Shown piece by piece: positions 34,759 to 46,319 of a DNA stretch of 64,000 bases. Source of the stretch: Apiotrichum sp. Y4204 (lineage: Eukaryota; Basidiomycota; Tremellomycetes; Trichosporonales; Trichosporonaceae). The notes beneath the pieces are model-generated. The model was not told the DNA's origin. It was given only the letters and a program-made list of their open reading frames with translations, and searched no databases. Numbering within the stretch: the first letter of the stretch is position 1; each line of letters begins with the position of its first letter. Location of the stretch: the NCBI GenBank assembly GCA_025531455.1, contig JAMYHL010000010.1, positions 1,364,001 to 1,428,000 on the forward strand, in the 5' to 3' direction. The position numbers and the translations under genes were made by a program.

Positions 34759-36441
34759 TCAAGCCCTGCTATTCACCGTCCCAATCCGCTCCCGCTCCCG
34801 CCCCGCCGCACTGCTCGGGCGCGAAAACTGCCCGCGGTACCGGAACTGGGCGGCGATAGCGGGGTCCGTGGCGAGCGCAATCCCGCGGCGGGGGATGGAG
34901 GCGATGGAGCCGCCGGTCCCGGTGGTCGGTGCGCGGGAGGGGACGTAGCTCGCAGGCTGGAGGGGGATCGCGGGCTGGAGCTGCATGCGCTCTTCTTCCG
35001 CGGCGTCCGTGTCTGGCTCGTCGATGCCGTCGTCTTCCTGGCTATCGAGGGCGCTCGCGCTGTCGACTGGCGCGAGCGCAGCCAGGTCGTGCCCCAGGTC
35101 CCGGATACCCTGCTGCATTGCGCTCACGGCCACGTTCCGGATATCCTGGCTGTCGGGGATGACGGCGTCGGCGGTCATTGGTGCCGTGTGCGAGATGAGG
35201 CGCGGGAGAGCGAATGTGAGGTGCCGAGGATACACGTAACGGTCCTGGATTGCGGAGCGCAGGCGCGCCACCAGCAGCTGCTCTATCTTCGGAATATCTG
35301 CCGTCAGCGGAAAGTATACAAGAAGCATCAGACGTTCCGCAGGTCGCGAGCCGCTACCCACCCTGTAGTTTCGCCCTGCTGCCGAGCAACGACGTCGTCT
35401 TGAGGTTGAGATGAAAGTCGGGCAACAGACACAGATGGATATGTTGACGCTGGTCCTCGGGAGCGTGTACCTGTACGCTGAGCTGGCGGTTAGCATGTCC
35501 ATACGTCCAAGCATGGCTCTGTCCTGGCCGTCTGGTCTCACCGTTCCGCCCATGGACACGAGCTCGACCCCAATCGACACGGGAAGCACCGCGAAGCGCG
35601 GCCGGGGAAAGTTGATGAGCACCTTTGTCGAGATGGAGAGCGACACGGTGTCCATCCAGTCGAGGTCAATTTCCGCCCGCTGCCGTCAGTACCGGTTGGT
35701 TGATGTACGCACCACGCGGCCCTGTCCGTCCGCGGGCCGTATCCGCGCGTTCGAGAGCAGAGGGAAGCTCTTGCCGAGGTTCAGCGCCGTGACCTCGATC
35801 GGATCCTGGGGTGGGTGAGAGCCATAATCAAGGAGATACGCACAAGCCACGAGAGCGTTCGTCCCGGCGGATTCAGCCAGCGCTCAAAGTGTTTCCGCGC
35901 GCCCTCCTCGCCACTGGAAGACAGCAGGTCGTTGCGGTACCCTTGCAGCATCTGCTGTCAGCACAGCCGTAATGCAGACCCACCTGGGCAAGCAGGACGT
36001 TGAGCCACCCAGTCGACTCGGCGGGGTGCGTCCCCATCTCGTAGCCCGTCTTGTCCAGCAGATGCCGCGTTGGCGGCGGCGGAACTGCCGTTGTGGAAAG
36101 TAATGATTTCTAGAGTCAGCAAGAGGTATGGACTGGGCAGGCTGGGAGAGCTTTCAAGTGGTTATTGAGTAGATAGCTCACAACAAGGACCGTCAAGCTA
36201 CACCTCTCTCAACTTCCGTGCCATGCTCAAGCCCGACCGCACTCACTTTTGCCCGCTCAGCGCGGTGATGGCGCCACGCCTCGTCGTCGTCCGCCTCGGC
36301 CGCGGAGAAGACGACATACCGCACAAACAGGAGACACAGGATGATAAAGCACGCCTGGCCGACAAGGAAGCCCTGCGTAAATGTCCACGAGGACGACGGG
36401 GGCGGCGCGAGCGGGACGCGGATGGGCACGGGGGCGTTCAT
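34759..36441 (-). CDS. MMM1: Mmm1, ER subunit of the ERMES complex
   Basis: Seven exons (36441-36247, 36109-35984, 35951-35844, 35805-35713, 35679-35542, 35482-35362, 35297-34759) encode 439 residues, all in frame. A short lumenal N-terminus is followed by WTFTQGFLVGQACFII and a single membrane helix (about residues 24-47), the standard Mmm1 arrangement. The SMP lipid-binding domain runs from about 90 to 310: ESTGWLNVLLAQMLQGYRND, DPIEVTALNLGKSFP, AEIDLDWMDTVSLSIST, VLINFPRPRFAVLPVS, LPDFHLNLKTTSLLG, DIPKIEQLLVARLRSAI and FALPRLI. The C-terminal 130 residues are acidic and low complexity. Mmm1 anchors ERMES in the ER, pairing with Mdm12 and Mdm34/Mdm10 for ER-mitochondria lipid transfer. Intron 1 is 137 bases, the others 32-64. 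Confidence 0.96.
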
Positions 36442-39022
36442 GGCGATAAATGGGAGAGTATGGCTGTGTTGCGCGGCTATGCCTCCATCGCAAGGTTGTT
36501 GCTGGTGTTGTTGTTGAGACGCGCAGAGATCCAAAGTCTGAGATCAGTAGACTTTGGACATGGAGCTGGTCGCGAGAAATCATTCTACTCATCCCCGGAC
36601 ATTCTGATGGCCATCATCAATCGGCACTTGCTCACCGCCGATCGGCAGGGCCGGCAGGGGTGATTCGAAAACGTGCAACAAACGTGGGAAGTTACGTAAA
36701 AATTATCCTCAATGGTGCGTCATTGCTTGGTGCTCCTCAGAAAAACAAATCAGATCTGCACTTGCCGCAAACAAACACGCTAAACACGAGCACGACACAC
36801 CACGATGCATGCGATGCAGCGATGCAAGTACCATGATCCTCTCCTCGAAGACGAACGAGCAACGGTTGGTCCATGCTCCAGCTCGTCCCCACTGTAGCGG
36901 AGCGTTACTCCCCATCCCCATCCCACTCTCAACTCATGTTCTGCCATCTCGAACGCGTCCCAGATCCCAGAGTCATCCGATCTGAGACAGACGTGACAGA
37001 CATTACCTATTCATGATCGTTCATGATCGCATGGCGTTTGTTCTTGGTAGCTTGGCAGCACGCGCAGGATCGCAGGACGCAGGTCGCCTCGTGCAGTGGA
37101 GTAAAGCGCTTGCAGCAGTGATGGATAATATGGCGACAATGCCGACCGCGGGCGCGGCGAAATGGCGTCACATTGGAGACAGTGGGGAGTGGGGAGTTGT
37201 ACCGAGTTTCCTAGTGTACTAGATTGTCCCATTGCGCGGGCCGGTGTCCAGCCACCACCACACCGAGCGCGTTGCCCCCGGCACTCACCCGGCCACGGAA
37301 TTGAGGCTCTGCAGTGCAAGAGTGCAAGAGGACAGAGCACATGATGATGATTCGATGATACAATCTCCAACTACATGAGCGCAATGCTACCCCTCCCTGC
37401 AATTCCTGCAAGCTCCCCTAGCTCCCCTGACGCCATGTCTGGCCGATCAAATCTCACTCAGCGCTCATATATACACAAGTAGCACATCGCGATCAGAATA
37501 ACGCTCGCACCACCCGATGGTCGCTGTGAGGGGGCAACAGCGCTCACATGAGGAAGAGAGCGTCCTTGCATCGGCCCTCGGACTGTGGGCTGGGATTTCG
37601 AGTTTGCCTCGGGGCCTGGTTAGGGCGTGTGTAGGTCGCGGTGTGGTGCCAACTACGGTCCTCCTGGACTGTCACGTCCAGAGGAGGCCAAGGTGGCCAG
37701 TGGCCAGTGGCCGCCCTATGGTACTACGGTCGGTCCTGGATACAGGATCGCAGGATGGACAGGCGGTGCCCGCCACTCTGCGGAACAGTGCCAGTCCACA
37801 ATTTTCGACCCAGCAGGCGTATTCAAGCCGCCTAGTATCTGCACTTCACAATTCAGCATATCTCCAAGTCACAATGAATTGCGATTTCTGTGCTGTATTC
37901 TGTGTGCACGATCGAGACGGAAGATAAAAGATGCATTGATACACAGGAAGAGCGGAATGGAAGACGGAGAATGGACTGGCGAGACTGTGGGGTGCAAGTA
38001 GTGCACTTCAACAGTACACAACGCGATGATTTCCAGGCACTGATTTACTGGCTCTAGGCACCGAAATCGGACCAAAATGCACCCAACCCAATGGGACTGA
38101 AACGTGACTGATTTTCCCAGCCGAGCAGCAGCTGGCGCACACGAGCACCAAGCGCACTGCGCCCAAGGCCCAAGGCCCAAGTCCCAAGGACAACTTTTTA
38201 CTATGGCTGGCGTTACCTTCCCCTCCCTCCTTTCAGGGACCAGGGACTCCGCGTCCGTCCCTCGGGATCCTCGGGGTCCGCAAGCGCCTGCCCCCCCGTC
38301 TTCCCTCCGTCTTCCTTCCTTGTTCTTGTTGGCTTGTTTACATTGCAATTCCGCCTTTGGTCTTTACTGCAGGCTGGAAAATTAAAAAACAATCATCATC
38401 CCACACAAACTCTGTGATCTGTGAACATCAAACCAACATTCATCAAGCATATCCATATACCACAACAACCAAGCACACAAGCACACACACAGACACACCC
38501 TTCTCGTCATCATCACCCAACTCCTCATTAACAGTTCCCCCATCCTGGGCAGGTCGCTGGTCGCTGTCCACTCACACATCAGCGCATCAGCACACTCTGC
38601 CACGACGTCCTAAAGAACCTCCCGCCCTTGTTAAATTCCACTCGTCCACCCCTAACCGTGCTGCCCCTCCGCCCTTAAGCTTGGCTCCCCCCTCCCCCCT
38701 CAACACTGTCGTAAACCCTTTCCATTCCAGAGCATTCAGCAAACAGCAAGCAGCAAACATTCGACACACCTCGATTCTCGACATTGTACACTCCACTCCT
38801 CCTCTTGACACCTTCCGGCATTGCTTGTATCCCTCCAGCTCGTCTATTCTCACCATTCTTGTTCAGTTTCTTGTCTCCCAACACTCCTCCTATCTCCCTC
38901 CACTCAACAAACATCAAGCTCGGGTCATGGACTCGGCGTGAAACACGCAATCCACAATGGTATGTCTCCTGCCTGCCCCCTCCCCCCACCCAGTCACCTG
39001 TGTTTTTACTCACGCACAGACC
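36442..39022. promoter_or_regulatory. Divergent gap, MMM1 / unrecognised gene
   Basis: About 2.5 kb between divergent start codons. From about 38400 to 38950 the plus strand is C/T/A-rich with almost no G, a leader-like tract for the downstream gene. An ATG at 38957 followed by GTATGT, with an acceptor CACGCACAG ending at 39019, marks a short intron at the leader/coding boundary. The middle (36600-38300) holds nothing I can support. Confidence 0.45.
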
Positions 39023-41269
39023 ATGGCGACTCCCCGTCGACGCTACCCTGCGTCTCTATCACATAACCCCTCCGGCCCCTCGCAGCCATCGCAGTCCGGA
39101 TCACCATCACGCCCGCGCGCAAAAGCAAAGTCGAAGATGGTGGCGTCGTCGGTTGACGACGAGGTTCCGATTCTGGTTGACGAGCCCCCACCGGAACTTG
39201 CTTCTCTCGAGGCCCTCCTCCGCCAGGCGGGATACAAGGAGACCCGAGTGTTCACCCCCGAGGCGGAGCGTGTGCGTCCCCGTCTCCGCGAATTCGACGA
39301 GGCGGACGGCAATGCGGCGGAGCTCGCCGATCTCTACCGCTCAATGGGGCTGGATCCCAATGCCCCTATCCATGTCCGCCATCAGACCAAGCCCGCGGTC
39401 CCGTTCCGTTCAAGCAGCAGCGTGCTGCGCGGCGTGGCTCTCCAAGATGCGAGCGCCACCGTCAACAAAAGTGACAAGACCGAAGCGAAATCCGACTCGT
39501 GGTGGGGGTCGCTCCGCTCGGTGGGCAAAGCGGCCGGGAATGGCGCCAGTGATTCCCCGGAGCCATCCCTTGTCGGCCTTGGACTCGCAAAGGGCGGCAA
39601 CGGCGTGCGCAAAACGGTCTCGAATTGGGAACTTTCCTCGCCTGGAAAAAGTATGGAGCCTGAAACCCCCACCAAGCCCCGCGAACGCCAGTTTGACTGG
39701 ACCGGGCCGTCGTCACTCACCAGCCTCTTTTCGCCGCCCGAATCAGCCAACCTCATGTCACGTTTCGGCGACGAGGCCCTGGCGTCCGAGGACATGTATG
39801 GGTATGGCTTGGACGACAGCCTTCCGAGTGATACCACCAGCGGCGCGGGAAGTGAGAGCGGAAGCGCCTCGTCTTCCCTCACGCAAGACAGCCCTATTGC
39901 CCCCTCTGCGCGAGACATGTCCCCGCCCCTTCTCGATGCCGCGGACGTGTTTGCCGACCTCGGTATGATATCCAAGCCCGCCCAGGAAGAAATCACAGAT
40001 GTTGGTCGGCGCATCCTTGCATCCACTGTTGACTATGATGACATGGACGACGAGCTCGACACCCCGCCTTCTCCCACCTCTCCCTCCCCAGTTCTTCCGA
40101 CTTTCAAGTTTACCTTCCCTACCCCAGCGAAGGCCCCAGCAAGTGCCTCAAAGGCCACTCAGCAGACTAGCTCTCACAAGCCGAAATCCTCAACAAGTAA
40201 AGCTAGCAAACCAGAGTCACCCCGCGTCTCGCCCCGCAAGCAGGCGCCTCCGCCACTAAACCTCATCGATACCCCGACCAAGCCCAAGGTTGCTGCACCT
40301 ACAGCAAAACCGCTGCGCGTCGCAAAGTCGACGCCCGCATTAGGCGCAAAGACGCGCTCTCGTCCACCTCCCGTATGGATCGCCGCCAAGACGGGCGTCG
40401 CGCCGCCGACGCTCCAGAACGCTGCGCCGATTATCTGCGATTCCCAATCAAATGCCGCTGTCGACTTGCCCCCGTTACCAGTCCCCACGATGCCCGACTC
40501 GCCGCCGGCCACGGTCAGCAGCTTTTCGACCCTTACCTTGAAGGCGCGCAAGTCGTTATCCGCTCTCCGCGCGTACTGGGCCGCCGAGGAGGCGACTAAG
40601 GTTGAAGAACCCCCTCTCCCCAGCCCCGACTATGACACTCTCATGAGCAACGCCAATGCCACCGCACCGGTTCTTACTCCCCGCATCGACTGGGAGGCGC
40701 AGGGTTTCAATGCTGGGTGGAGCACGGCCACCCCGTCCTTTAGCTTTGGCGGTCACAAGACGACCGACTCGACCGACACGATGGCCGAGTTTGGCGACCC
40801 GTTCCTCGACAGCACCGGCGACATAGACTACACAAAGTCCTTCTTCTACAAGCCCTCGACGCCACCCAAGGACGGCGTGTCCGAGTTCCAGTCCCGTCTC
40901 AACGAGCCGCGGCGACAGCGCTCGATCAAGTCGTTAAAGGCTGCGCTGCGCATGCCCGTCGCGCCGCCCGTGCCTCCCATTCCGGAAAAGTACAAGAAGA
41001 AGACATCGGGATCCAGCACGATCGACAGCCTCTCGCGGACGCCCCCGATCCCCGCCAAGCGCCTTGGCATAGACCCCCCACAACTGTGCATCCACTCGCC
41101 CGGTGCGTACGAGGACGGCCGCCCCGCGCGCCCGATTGTCCTCGACGGCGAAGAGTACGCCGCCCGCGACGTCGTGAAGAACTGGGGCAAGGGCGTGCGC
41201 AAGGGCCGCGGCAAGAACCCGGCCGGCTCGCGCCGCCGCGTGCGCGGGTACGTGTGGGAGGGCGCGTGA
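39023..41269 (+). CDS. Unrecognised Ser/Pro-rich protein
   Basis: One long exon encodes 748 residues from MATPRRRYPAS. I do not recognise a named domain. A folded-looking N-terminal part (LASLEALLRQAGYKETR, AAELADLYRSMGLDPNAP) is followed by a long disordered Ser/Pro/Thr/Lys-rich middle. The last 45 residues are Gly/Arg/Lys-rich and start with a compact block (PIVLDGEEYAARDVVKNWGKG). The distribution suggests a regulatory or scaffold protein with nuclear or RNA-related possibilities, but no function should be assigned. Translation may start earlier: ATG at 38957 spliced (donor GTATGT, acceptor ending 39019) would add two residues, Met-Thr, in frame. Reading straight through from 38957 is also open but would contain the intron-like sequence. 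Codon use is like the neighbours, so it is a real gene. Confidence 0.85.
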   Translation: MATPRRRYPASLSHNPSGPSQPSQSGSPSRPRAKAKSKMVASSVDDEVPILVDEPPPELASLEALLRQAGYKETRVFTPEAERVRPRLREFDEADGNAAELADLYRSMGLDPNAPIHVRHQTKPAVPFRSSSSVLRGVALQDASATVNKSDKTEAKSDSWWGSLRSVGKAAGNGASDSPEPSLVGLGLAKGGNGVRKTVSNWELSSPGKSMEPETPTKPRERQFDWTGPSSLTSLFSPPESANLMSRFGDEALASEDMYGYGLDDSLPSDTTSGAGSESGSASSSLTQDSPIAPSARDMSPPLLDAADVFADLGMISKPAQEEITDVGRRILASTVDYDDMDDELDTPPSPTSPSPVLPTFKFTFPTPAKAPASASKATQQTSSHKPKSSTSKASKPESPRVSPRKQAPPPLNLIDTPTKPKVAAPTAKPLRVAKSTPALGAKTRSRPPPVWIAAKTGVAPPTLQNAAPIICDSQSNAAVDLPPLPVPTMPDSPPATVSSFSTLTLKARKSLSALRAYWAAEEATKVEEPPLPSPDYDTLMSNANATAPVLTPRIDWEAQGFNAGWSTATPSFSFGGHKTTDSTDTMAEFGDPFLDSTGDIDYTKSFFYKPSTPPKDGVSEFQSRLNEPRRQRSIKSLKAALRMPVAPPVPPIPEKYKKKTSGSSTIDSLSRTPPIPAKRLGIDPPQLCIHSPGAYEDGRPARPIVLDGEEYAARDVVKNWGKGVRKGRGKNPAGSRRRVRGYVWEGA

Positions 41270-41759
41270 GGTATGTTGAGAGGAGCGAGGGATAACGAGG
41301 CGAGACGAGGCGAGACGAGGTGCGATGACCTCGACGAACCACCATGATTATGACACACTGCGACCGCCACACGCGGCCATGCTACGAGCTCAGCGGAGCG
41401 CTTCCGATGCTTTTCTCCCAGTGCCACCTGCTGTGGCCTAATGTATTCTCATTCCATTCCCCCTTGGGCCATGTATTTCCGTACAGTACGAGTAGTTTAC
41501 CATGCATTGCTTGGCATATCCAAATGAGAGTAAACGTTTCGGTTGCTGTCTCTGTAGATTCTGGCTGGTCCATGTCTCGGAACAACAGGATGCCAAGGAA
41601 ACCACTCATGGATGGGTATGAATCGCTTGCATCGCGCGGCGCTGGCATTTATCCGCCATCGAATCTCGCCACAATCACCCATACATCCCGCGAAGGTATC
41701 AAGTATCAACCCACTGCCTCACATACCGGAGACCGGAGAGGTTTGAGCGCACCAACATC

Positions 41760-41815
41760 AAGAACAAGAACAAGAACAAGAACAAGAACAAGAACAAGGA
41801 CAAGAACAAGGACAA
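41760..41815 (+). repeat. AGAACA hexamer minisatellite
   Basis: About nine tandem copies of AGAACA with a few A-to-G changes near the end. It lies 0.5 kb downstream of the unrecognised gene and 1 kb upstream of cytochrome b5. On the opposite strand it is pure pyrimidine and G. Confidence 0.85.
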
Positions 41816-42233
41816 TAACGCGCTGCCCCCTCTTATATCCCGTGGCCCGTGCCGCGCGTTGATTTTGCCTCCCCCAGTCTGATTGGAATATCCGCCACGC
41901 AAACAGGTAACTCGCAAGCGTGTGCTCGCGGCGGCCGTAGTGGAGTAGCCAGTGCCAGACATCAGCAGCGATCGCGAGGGAATACGGCTGTGAAGGTATC
42001 AACCACGTACGGTAGCTGTATCCCGGGCGCAACCATCGTCGGATCGTCGGTCATATCCCAGCCTCACCTTCTGGCGATCCTCACAGCGCACCATGTCAAC
42101 GCCCCGGATCGCCCCGGATCGCCGCTCTGTTTATCCCAGAGATCAACTCGGTCGGCCCCGCACGGCCCCGCGATCCGCCCCCGGCGCTATGCGCTATGCA
42201 CAAGCGAGAGAACATATGCATACACAAGCCGAC

Positions 42234-42264
42234 ACTTCCTGCACTTCCTGCACTTCCTGCACTT
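42234..42264 (+). repeat. CTTCCTGCA tandem, three copies
   Basis: Three consecutive 9-base units followed by a degenerate fourth. No associated gene or structure is apparent. Confidence 0.75.
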
Positions 42265-42817
42265 CGCAAAGTCGCCTCGCGTTGGCAGCCGTTCCCGGCC
42301 GTGGGTTGTGGAGATGTGGGTATGAGCACTCCGCTTTTCGGATACCGGCAGCCGGCTCGCGGCCGCGTCTCGCCCGGGCCAGGTGGGTGGTGGTGGTGGT
42401 GTTGCGCTTGGTTTACCCCCGTGTTGCTAGGCTATAGAATGGAATCCATAGGAGTTGCTAGCAGTGCTGCTGCTCTGCGCTCAGCGTGGGCCAATGGATG
42501 TGTTCGGAAATGAGTGATGGAAAACCCATGCGAGGGGAAAAATGGGGCCTAAAACACAAAATACTCCCGTGCGCTCCAGGCGCGCCACCCAACTCTTGCT
42601 ATCAAGGCCGTACGATTCGATCTGGAGTGCTGGTGCTTGGTGGTGTGTAGCATGGCGTGGCATTGTCCTCGATCTCGAGCTCTCGGCAAGTGAACCTGGG
42701 ATCTGGCATCTGTGGATCCTGGCAATTGATTTTTTGTTTTTGGATTCTCTTGGCCTCCTCCTTGTTACTTTTGTCCCAAAACCAGTAAAACCCCCAGCAC
42801 GACGCACACACATCACG

Positions 42818-43774
42818 ATGGCCGCCCCCGCCCCCGCTTCCACTTCTGCCAAGTACACGATTGAGGACCTGCAGGCGCACAAGCAGCGCGACAACCTGTG
42901 GATCACGATCTCGGGCAAGGTGTACGATGTGACCAAGTTCCTTGACGAGGTGGGTATTGGGAGAGAGGGCGGAGGTGGGAATATGGGACAGGGAGGAGGA
43001 GTGGGGTGTAAGGTGGGGAAGAGGCGACGGATGAGGGATGAGGGATCAGATGGACGGAGCGCAACGTCCGATGGCGGAGCGGGATGAGGACAAGCGTGGA
43101 GGATTGATCTTCCGAGCGTTCAAAGCTTACATGCAGCACCCCGGCGGCGACGAGGTCCTCATCGACTGTGCCGGTAAGTAACGAGCTGCCGGGGGCCAAG
43201 GCCGCCGGCCGTCCTGCGAACGCTGTTCGCAGAATCGACAGCTCACTCACACACAGGCCGCGACGCGACCGAGGACTTTGAGGACGTCGGACACTCGGAC
43301 GAGGCCCGCGACATGCTCCCCAAGATGTACAAGGGCGAGCTCGATGGCCCGGTGAGTTGGATGCCGGGGTGCGATGGGGTGGTGGTCGTGGACCGCCCAG
43401 TGGTTTTCCCCGGGCGGAGTTCTGTCATTCGACTGGCTGCAGCCGGGTTCTCGAGAATGGGGACGATGCTCGTTCCATGTCCTCGCGCGTCTACATTGCC
43501 GCACATTGCCGTGCCGCAGCGCCAGTGTTCCGCGCTGTGATGGCGTCTCCGCCCCGGCTCGGGCGCGCCTCTTCCGCCATTCCTTTTGCAGCACGCTGAC
43601 CTCAGGCCAAGATCAAGACCGCCGCCAAGAGCACCGGCTCGCAGACCGGCCCCGGCGACTCGTCGAGGTGAGTTTTACAGAGCAACAATAACATGGGCTC
43701 ACACCAGCATCCGCCTGTTCCTTCCCATCGCGATCCTCGGCGCGTGGATCGCCTGGCGCTTCTTCTTTGCCTAA
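42818..43774 (+). CDS. CYB5: Cytochrome b5, tail-anchored
   Basis: Five exons (42818-42949, 43137-43173, 43257-43351, 43606-43667, 43708-43774) encode 130 residues. The heme fold is complete: [58 protein letters not shown], with axial ligands His45 (HPGG) and His69 (GHS). A Gly/Ser/Thr linker leads to a C-terminal hydrophobic helix (IRLFLPIAILGAWIAWRFFF), a tail anchor for the ER membrane. Cytochrome b5 donates electrons to desaturases, sterol enzymes and P450s. Introns 1-3 are 187, 83 and about 254 bases, longer than usual here; intron 1 falls just before the HPGG motif. Confidence 0.97.
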
Positions 43775-43966
43775 ACTTCGTAGTCTCTAATACCCGTACT
43801 GCCCCTGTACTCTAGACTGCCATGCATAGGCGAGGCCGTGGCACAGACGTGTGCGGGCGCCGCGCGGCGGGCGCGGCGCTCGCGAGCGCGAGGCGCGTAG
43901 ACTAATCAACGGCGCTGCAGTGATGCAATACTGTATACTCATATACGCCCTCCTCTGATACATGAT

Positions 43967-45610
43967 CTACCATTTCCCGTACGGCCCACCTGGACGCGTC
44001 CAGAAGCGCCGCGTAATGTCCTCGGTTGTCCCTGGCCCGCGCCCGCTGCCCTCGCGCTCGAGCGCAAACAGCATATCCACGACCGTCAGCGCCGTGTCGT
44101 CGCGGCCGAGGCGGTCGCCCGGCGTCTCGATGTCGATCACACGCCGATGTGGGCCAGTAACTGTCCGCTTTGGCCGTTTCGGCGGTCGGGCCGCGGCCTC
44201 CTTCGCCGCTGCCTCGGCAGCCGCGGCCTCCTCCTCTTCCTTCTTCTTCTTCTCCTTTTCCTCCTCTGCCCCCTTCTTCCGCTTGCCACTCAGCAGGCTC
44301 GGGACGGCTGGCCGGAACGCGCCGCCCATCCCGCCCGTCTCCCACGCGTACCGCTTCCTTCCGCCCGCGAGGAACGCCGCCGTCGTGTTCGTCATCTTGG
44401 CCTGCACGTCCGCCGACACGTCGCGCGCTGCCTTCTTCCCCTTTCCCGTCTTCTTCGGGATGGGGGCACCAAACGTCGGCGAGGACTGGAAGACGGGTGC
44501 AGCGGGCACGGGGCGCGGCGTGCTGGTAGATGCGCCGGCCTCGGCTTCGCTCGCAGGACCCGTACTTGATCCAGCATCTGGCACAGCAGGCGGCGGTGAC
44601 GAGCCCCCCTCGCGTTCGCGCTGGATCGCAGCCGCACGGGCCATCTCCGTTTCGCGCGCATTCCGCTCTGTGCGCGCCACGCGATGCGCCTTGTTCTCGT
44701 CGCGGTTCGCGTTCGTCAGCGCCTGCATGACGGCGTACGTGTCCGATGTGATCTTCTGGCTCCACAGCGCCTGCGCGGGTCCCTTGCCACCAGGCGGCTT
44801 GGTCATTGGCGGCTTGTGCTGGTGCGTCGAGTTGACTCGGTGCTGCTGCACGCGGATCGACGACTCGAGTAGCGAGCGTACTCGTATCTCGGCCGCCAGT
44901 GCGAGATACCGCATCGCCTCGTCCTCGACCGTCACGTTGTGGTCCTTGCCTGGCGTCAGAGGGGAATTGGAAGCGTTACGCACCAATGTCGTTTAGACGT
45001 TTCCGCAATGCCTTCTCCCCAAACAAATCCGTTTGTCGCGCACGACTCGCAAGGCCGGCGTACCGGACATTCCCCACCGTGGACCGCACAGCACGGCGCG
45101 CGGCCTCGTCCTCTGCGCGCATGTCAAAGCCCTGCCCGCGCACCATCGGCGGTAACTGGCCCTTCTTGTCATTTGATGGTAGTCCAAAAGGTGCTACCGG
45201 CGCGGGTACAGCCGTAGTGTTCGGCAGCCCAGTCGCAGACGTGGATGGCGCAGGTGTTGGCGCAGATACGCTCGTCGCATTCGGTGTCGGCACGATCGCT
45301 GCGCGTCAGTCAGACCCATCTCCGCGTCACGCGTCACACGCACGCTTGACATCCTCGCCATGGCTCGACTTTATCGTCTTATTTGGCGGCCCAGACCGGT
45401 CGGGGGATAGTTCTCGCTTGCCTGCAAAGCGTCAGGACACGTGTGGATGGCTGATTGGGGGCATGTCAACAAACCATTCTGGTTCACCATGCCTTCGGAT
45501 GATGGGCGCGCATTCGCATTCGCATTCGCAGGCGGCGACGGCGCGGCCGGCGTCGGCGAGGGGACCGCAAGGGCACTGGGGGCAATAACGCCGTTGGACA
45601 TGCTGGACAT
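43967..45610 (-). CDS. TAF4: TFIID subunit TAF4-like
   Basis: Four exons (45610-45475, 45421-45344, 45298-44984, 44949-43967) encode 503 residues; introns are 53, 45 and 34 bases and all joins keep frame. Residues 1-130 are Ala/Pro/Ser/Asn-rich. The conserved region spans the exon 3/4 join: LFGEKALRKRLNDIGKDHNVTVEDEAMRYLALAAEIRVRSLLESSIRVQQHR, resembling the TAF4 C-terminal domain (split here: LRKRLNDI, then VEDEAMRYLALAAE). Then come WSQKITSDTYAVMQALTNANRDE, an Ala/Pro/Ser linker, a Lys/Glu/Ala coiled-coil-like stretch and a basic PKRPKRTV segment. The C-terminal DMLFALERE resembles the end of TAF4 proteins. TAF4 forms a histone-fold pair with TAF12 in TFIID. It is divergent from the ISWI gene across 709 bases. 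Assignment is good but not certain. Confidence 0.8.
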
Positions 45611-46319
45611 TTCTCGGCCTTAGAGACGGGAGGAGTGATGCGGGCTGTAGCCGCGGAAACGAGCGCGACGCCGCGGCGGCGTCGGGAGGGCGGCTGGCGC
45701 GTGCGGTGGGGTGAAACCTGTCGGAAGCGGGGGATTAGACGCGCATGTATGTCGAGGTGCCGCTGCTGAGAATTGGGTCGTGGGTCGGGGACCGTGGATC
45801 GTGTGAGAGATGGATGTAGGACTGGGTAAAAGAGTGAGGGATGACAACAAAGGGAGCGGCGGCGGCACGCGTTGTTCCAAGAGGCCAAGATGGATACAGA
45901 GTAACAGAGTGTGTAGTGGTTTGGAGGTGTATGGTGTGCGTGGTGGCTGGCACTGGGTGGCAACGAGGCGCTTGGGAGCCTAACATTGGTGAAGAACCAA
46001 AATAGGTCTCCAACTTATTTACGTAGATTACCTTTGGCATGCCTAATTGTCACAACCCAGGACACAGCTGTATGCTAGATGCACTGTGCGCACCGAGTTT
46101 ACTTTTCATTTGCGTCGCGAAAACATTGGTCCCTCGTCGTCGTCGTCTGTCGTCCACTCACTCGCGTTCCGCTTTCAGTTCATCACCCTTCGTCACACTT
46201 CTTCGTTTCTCCTCCATCACAGCCAGCCCACAACCAAGCGCCTCCTTCCAACCCCCGCATTCACCATCCCTTCTCATCATCATCTCATATCTGTATCTGC
46301 ACTGCATCCATAGACCAGC
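45611..46319. promoter_or_regulatory. Divergent promoter, TAF4-like / ISWI
   Basis: 709 bases between start codons of two chromatin/transcription genes. Each half is pyrimidine-rich on the strand of the adjacent gene (minus strand about 45650-45900, plus strand about 46130-46310). No coding region seen. Confidence 0.5.

Larger units (their letters stand above)
41270..42817. other. Intergenic with short tandem repeats
   Basis: About 1.5 kb between two plus-strand genes. It contains the AGAACA hexamer array (41760-41815) and three copies of CTTCCTGCA (about 42234-42264). No coding region supported. The last 100 bases before 42818 are the cytochrome b5 leader. Confidence 0.5.
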
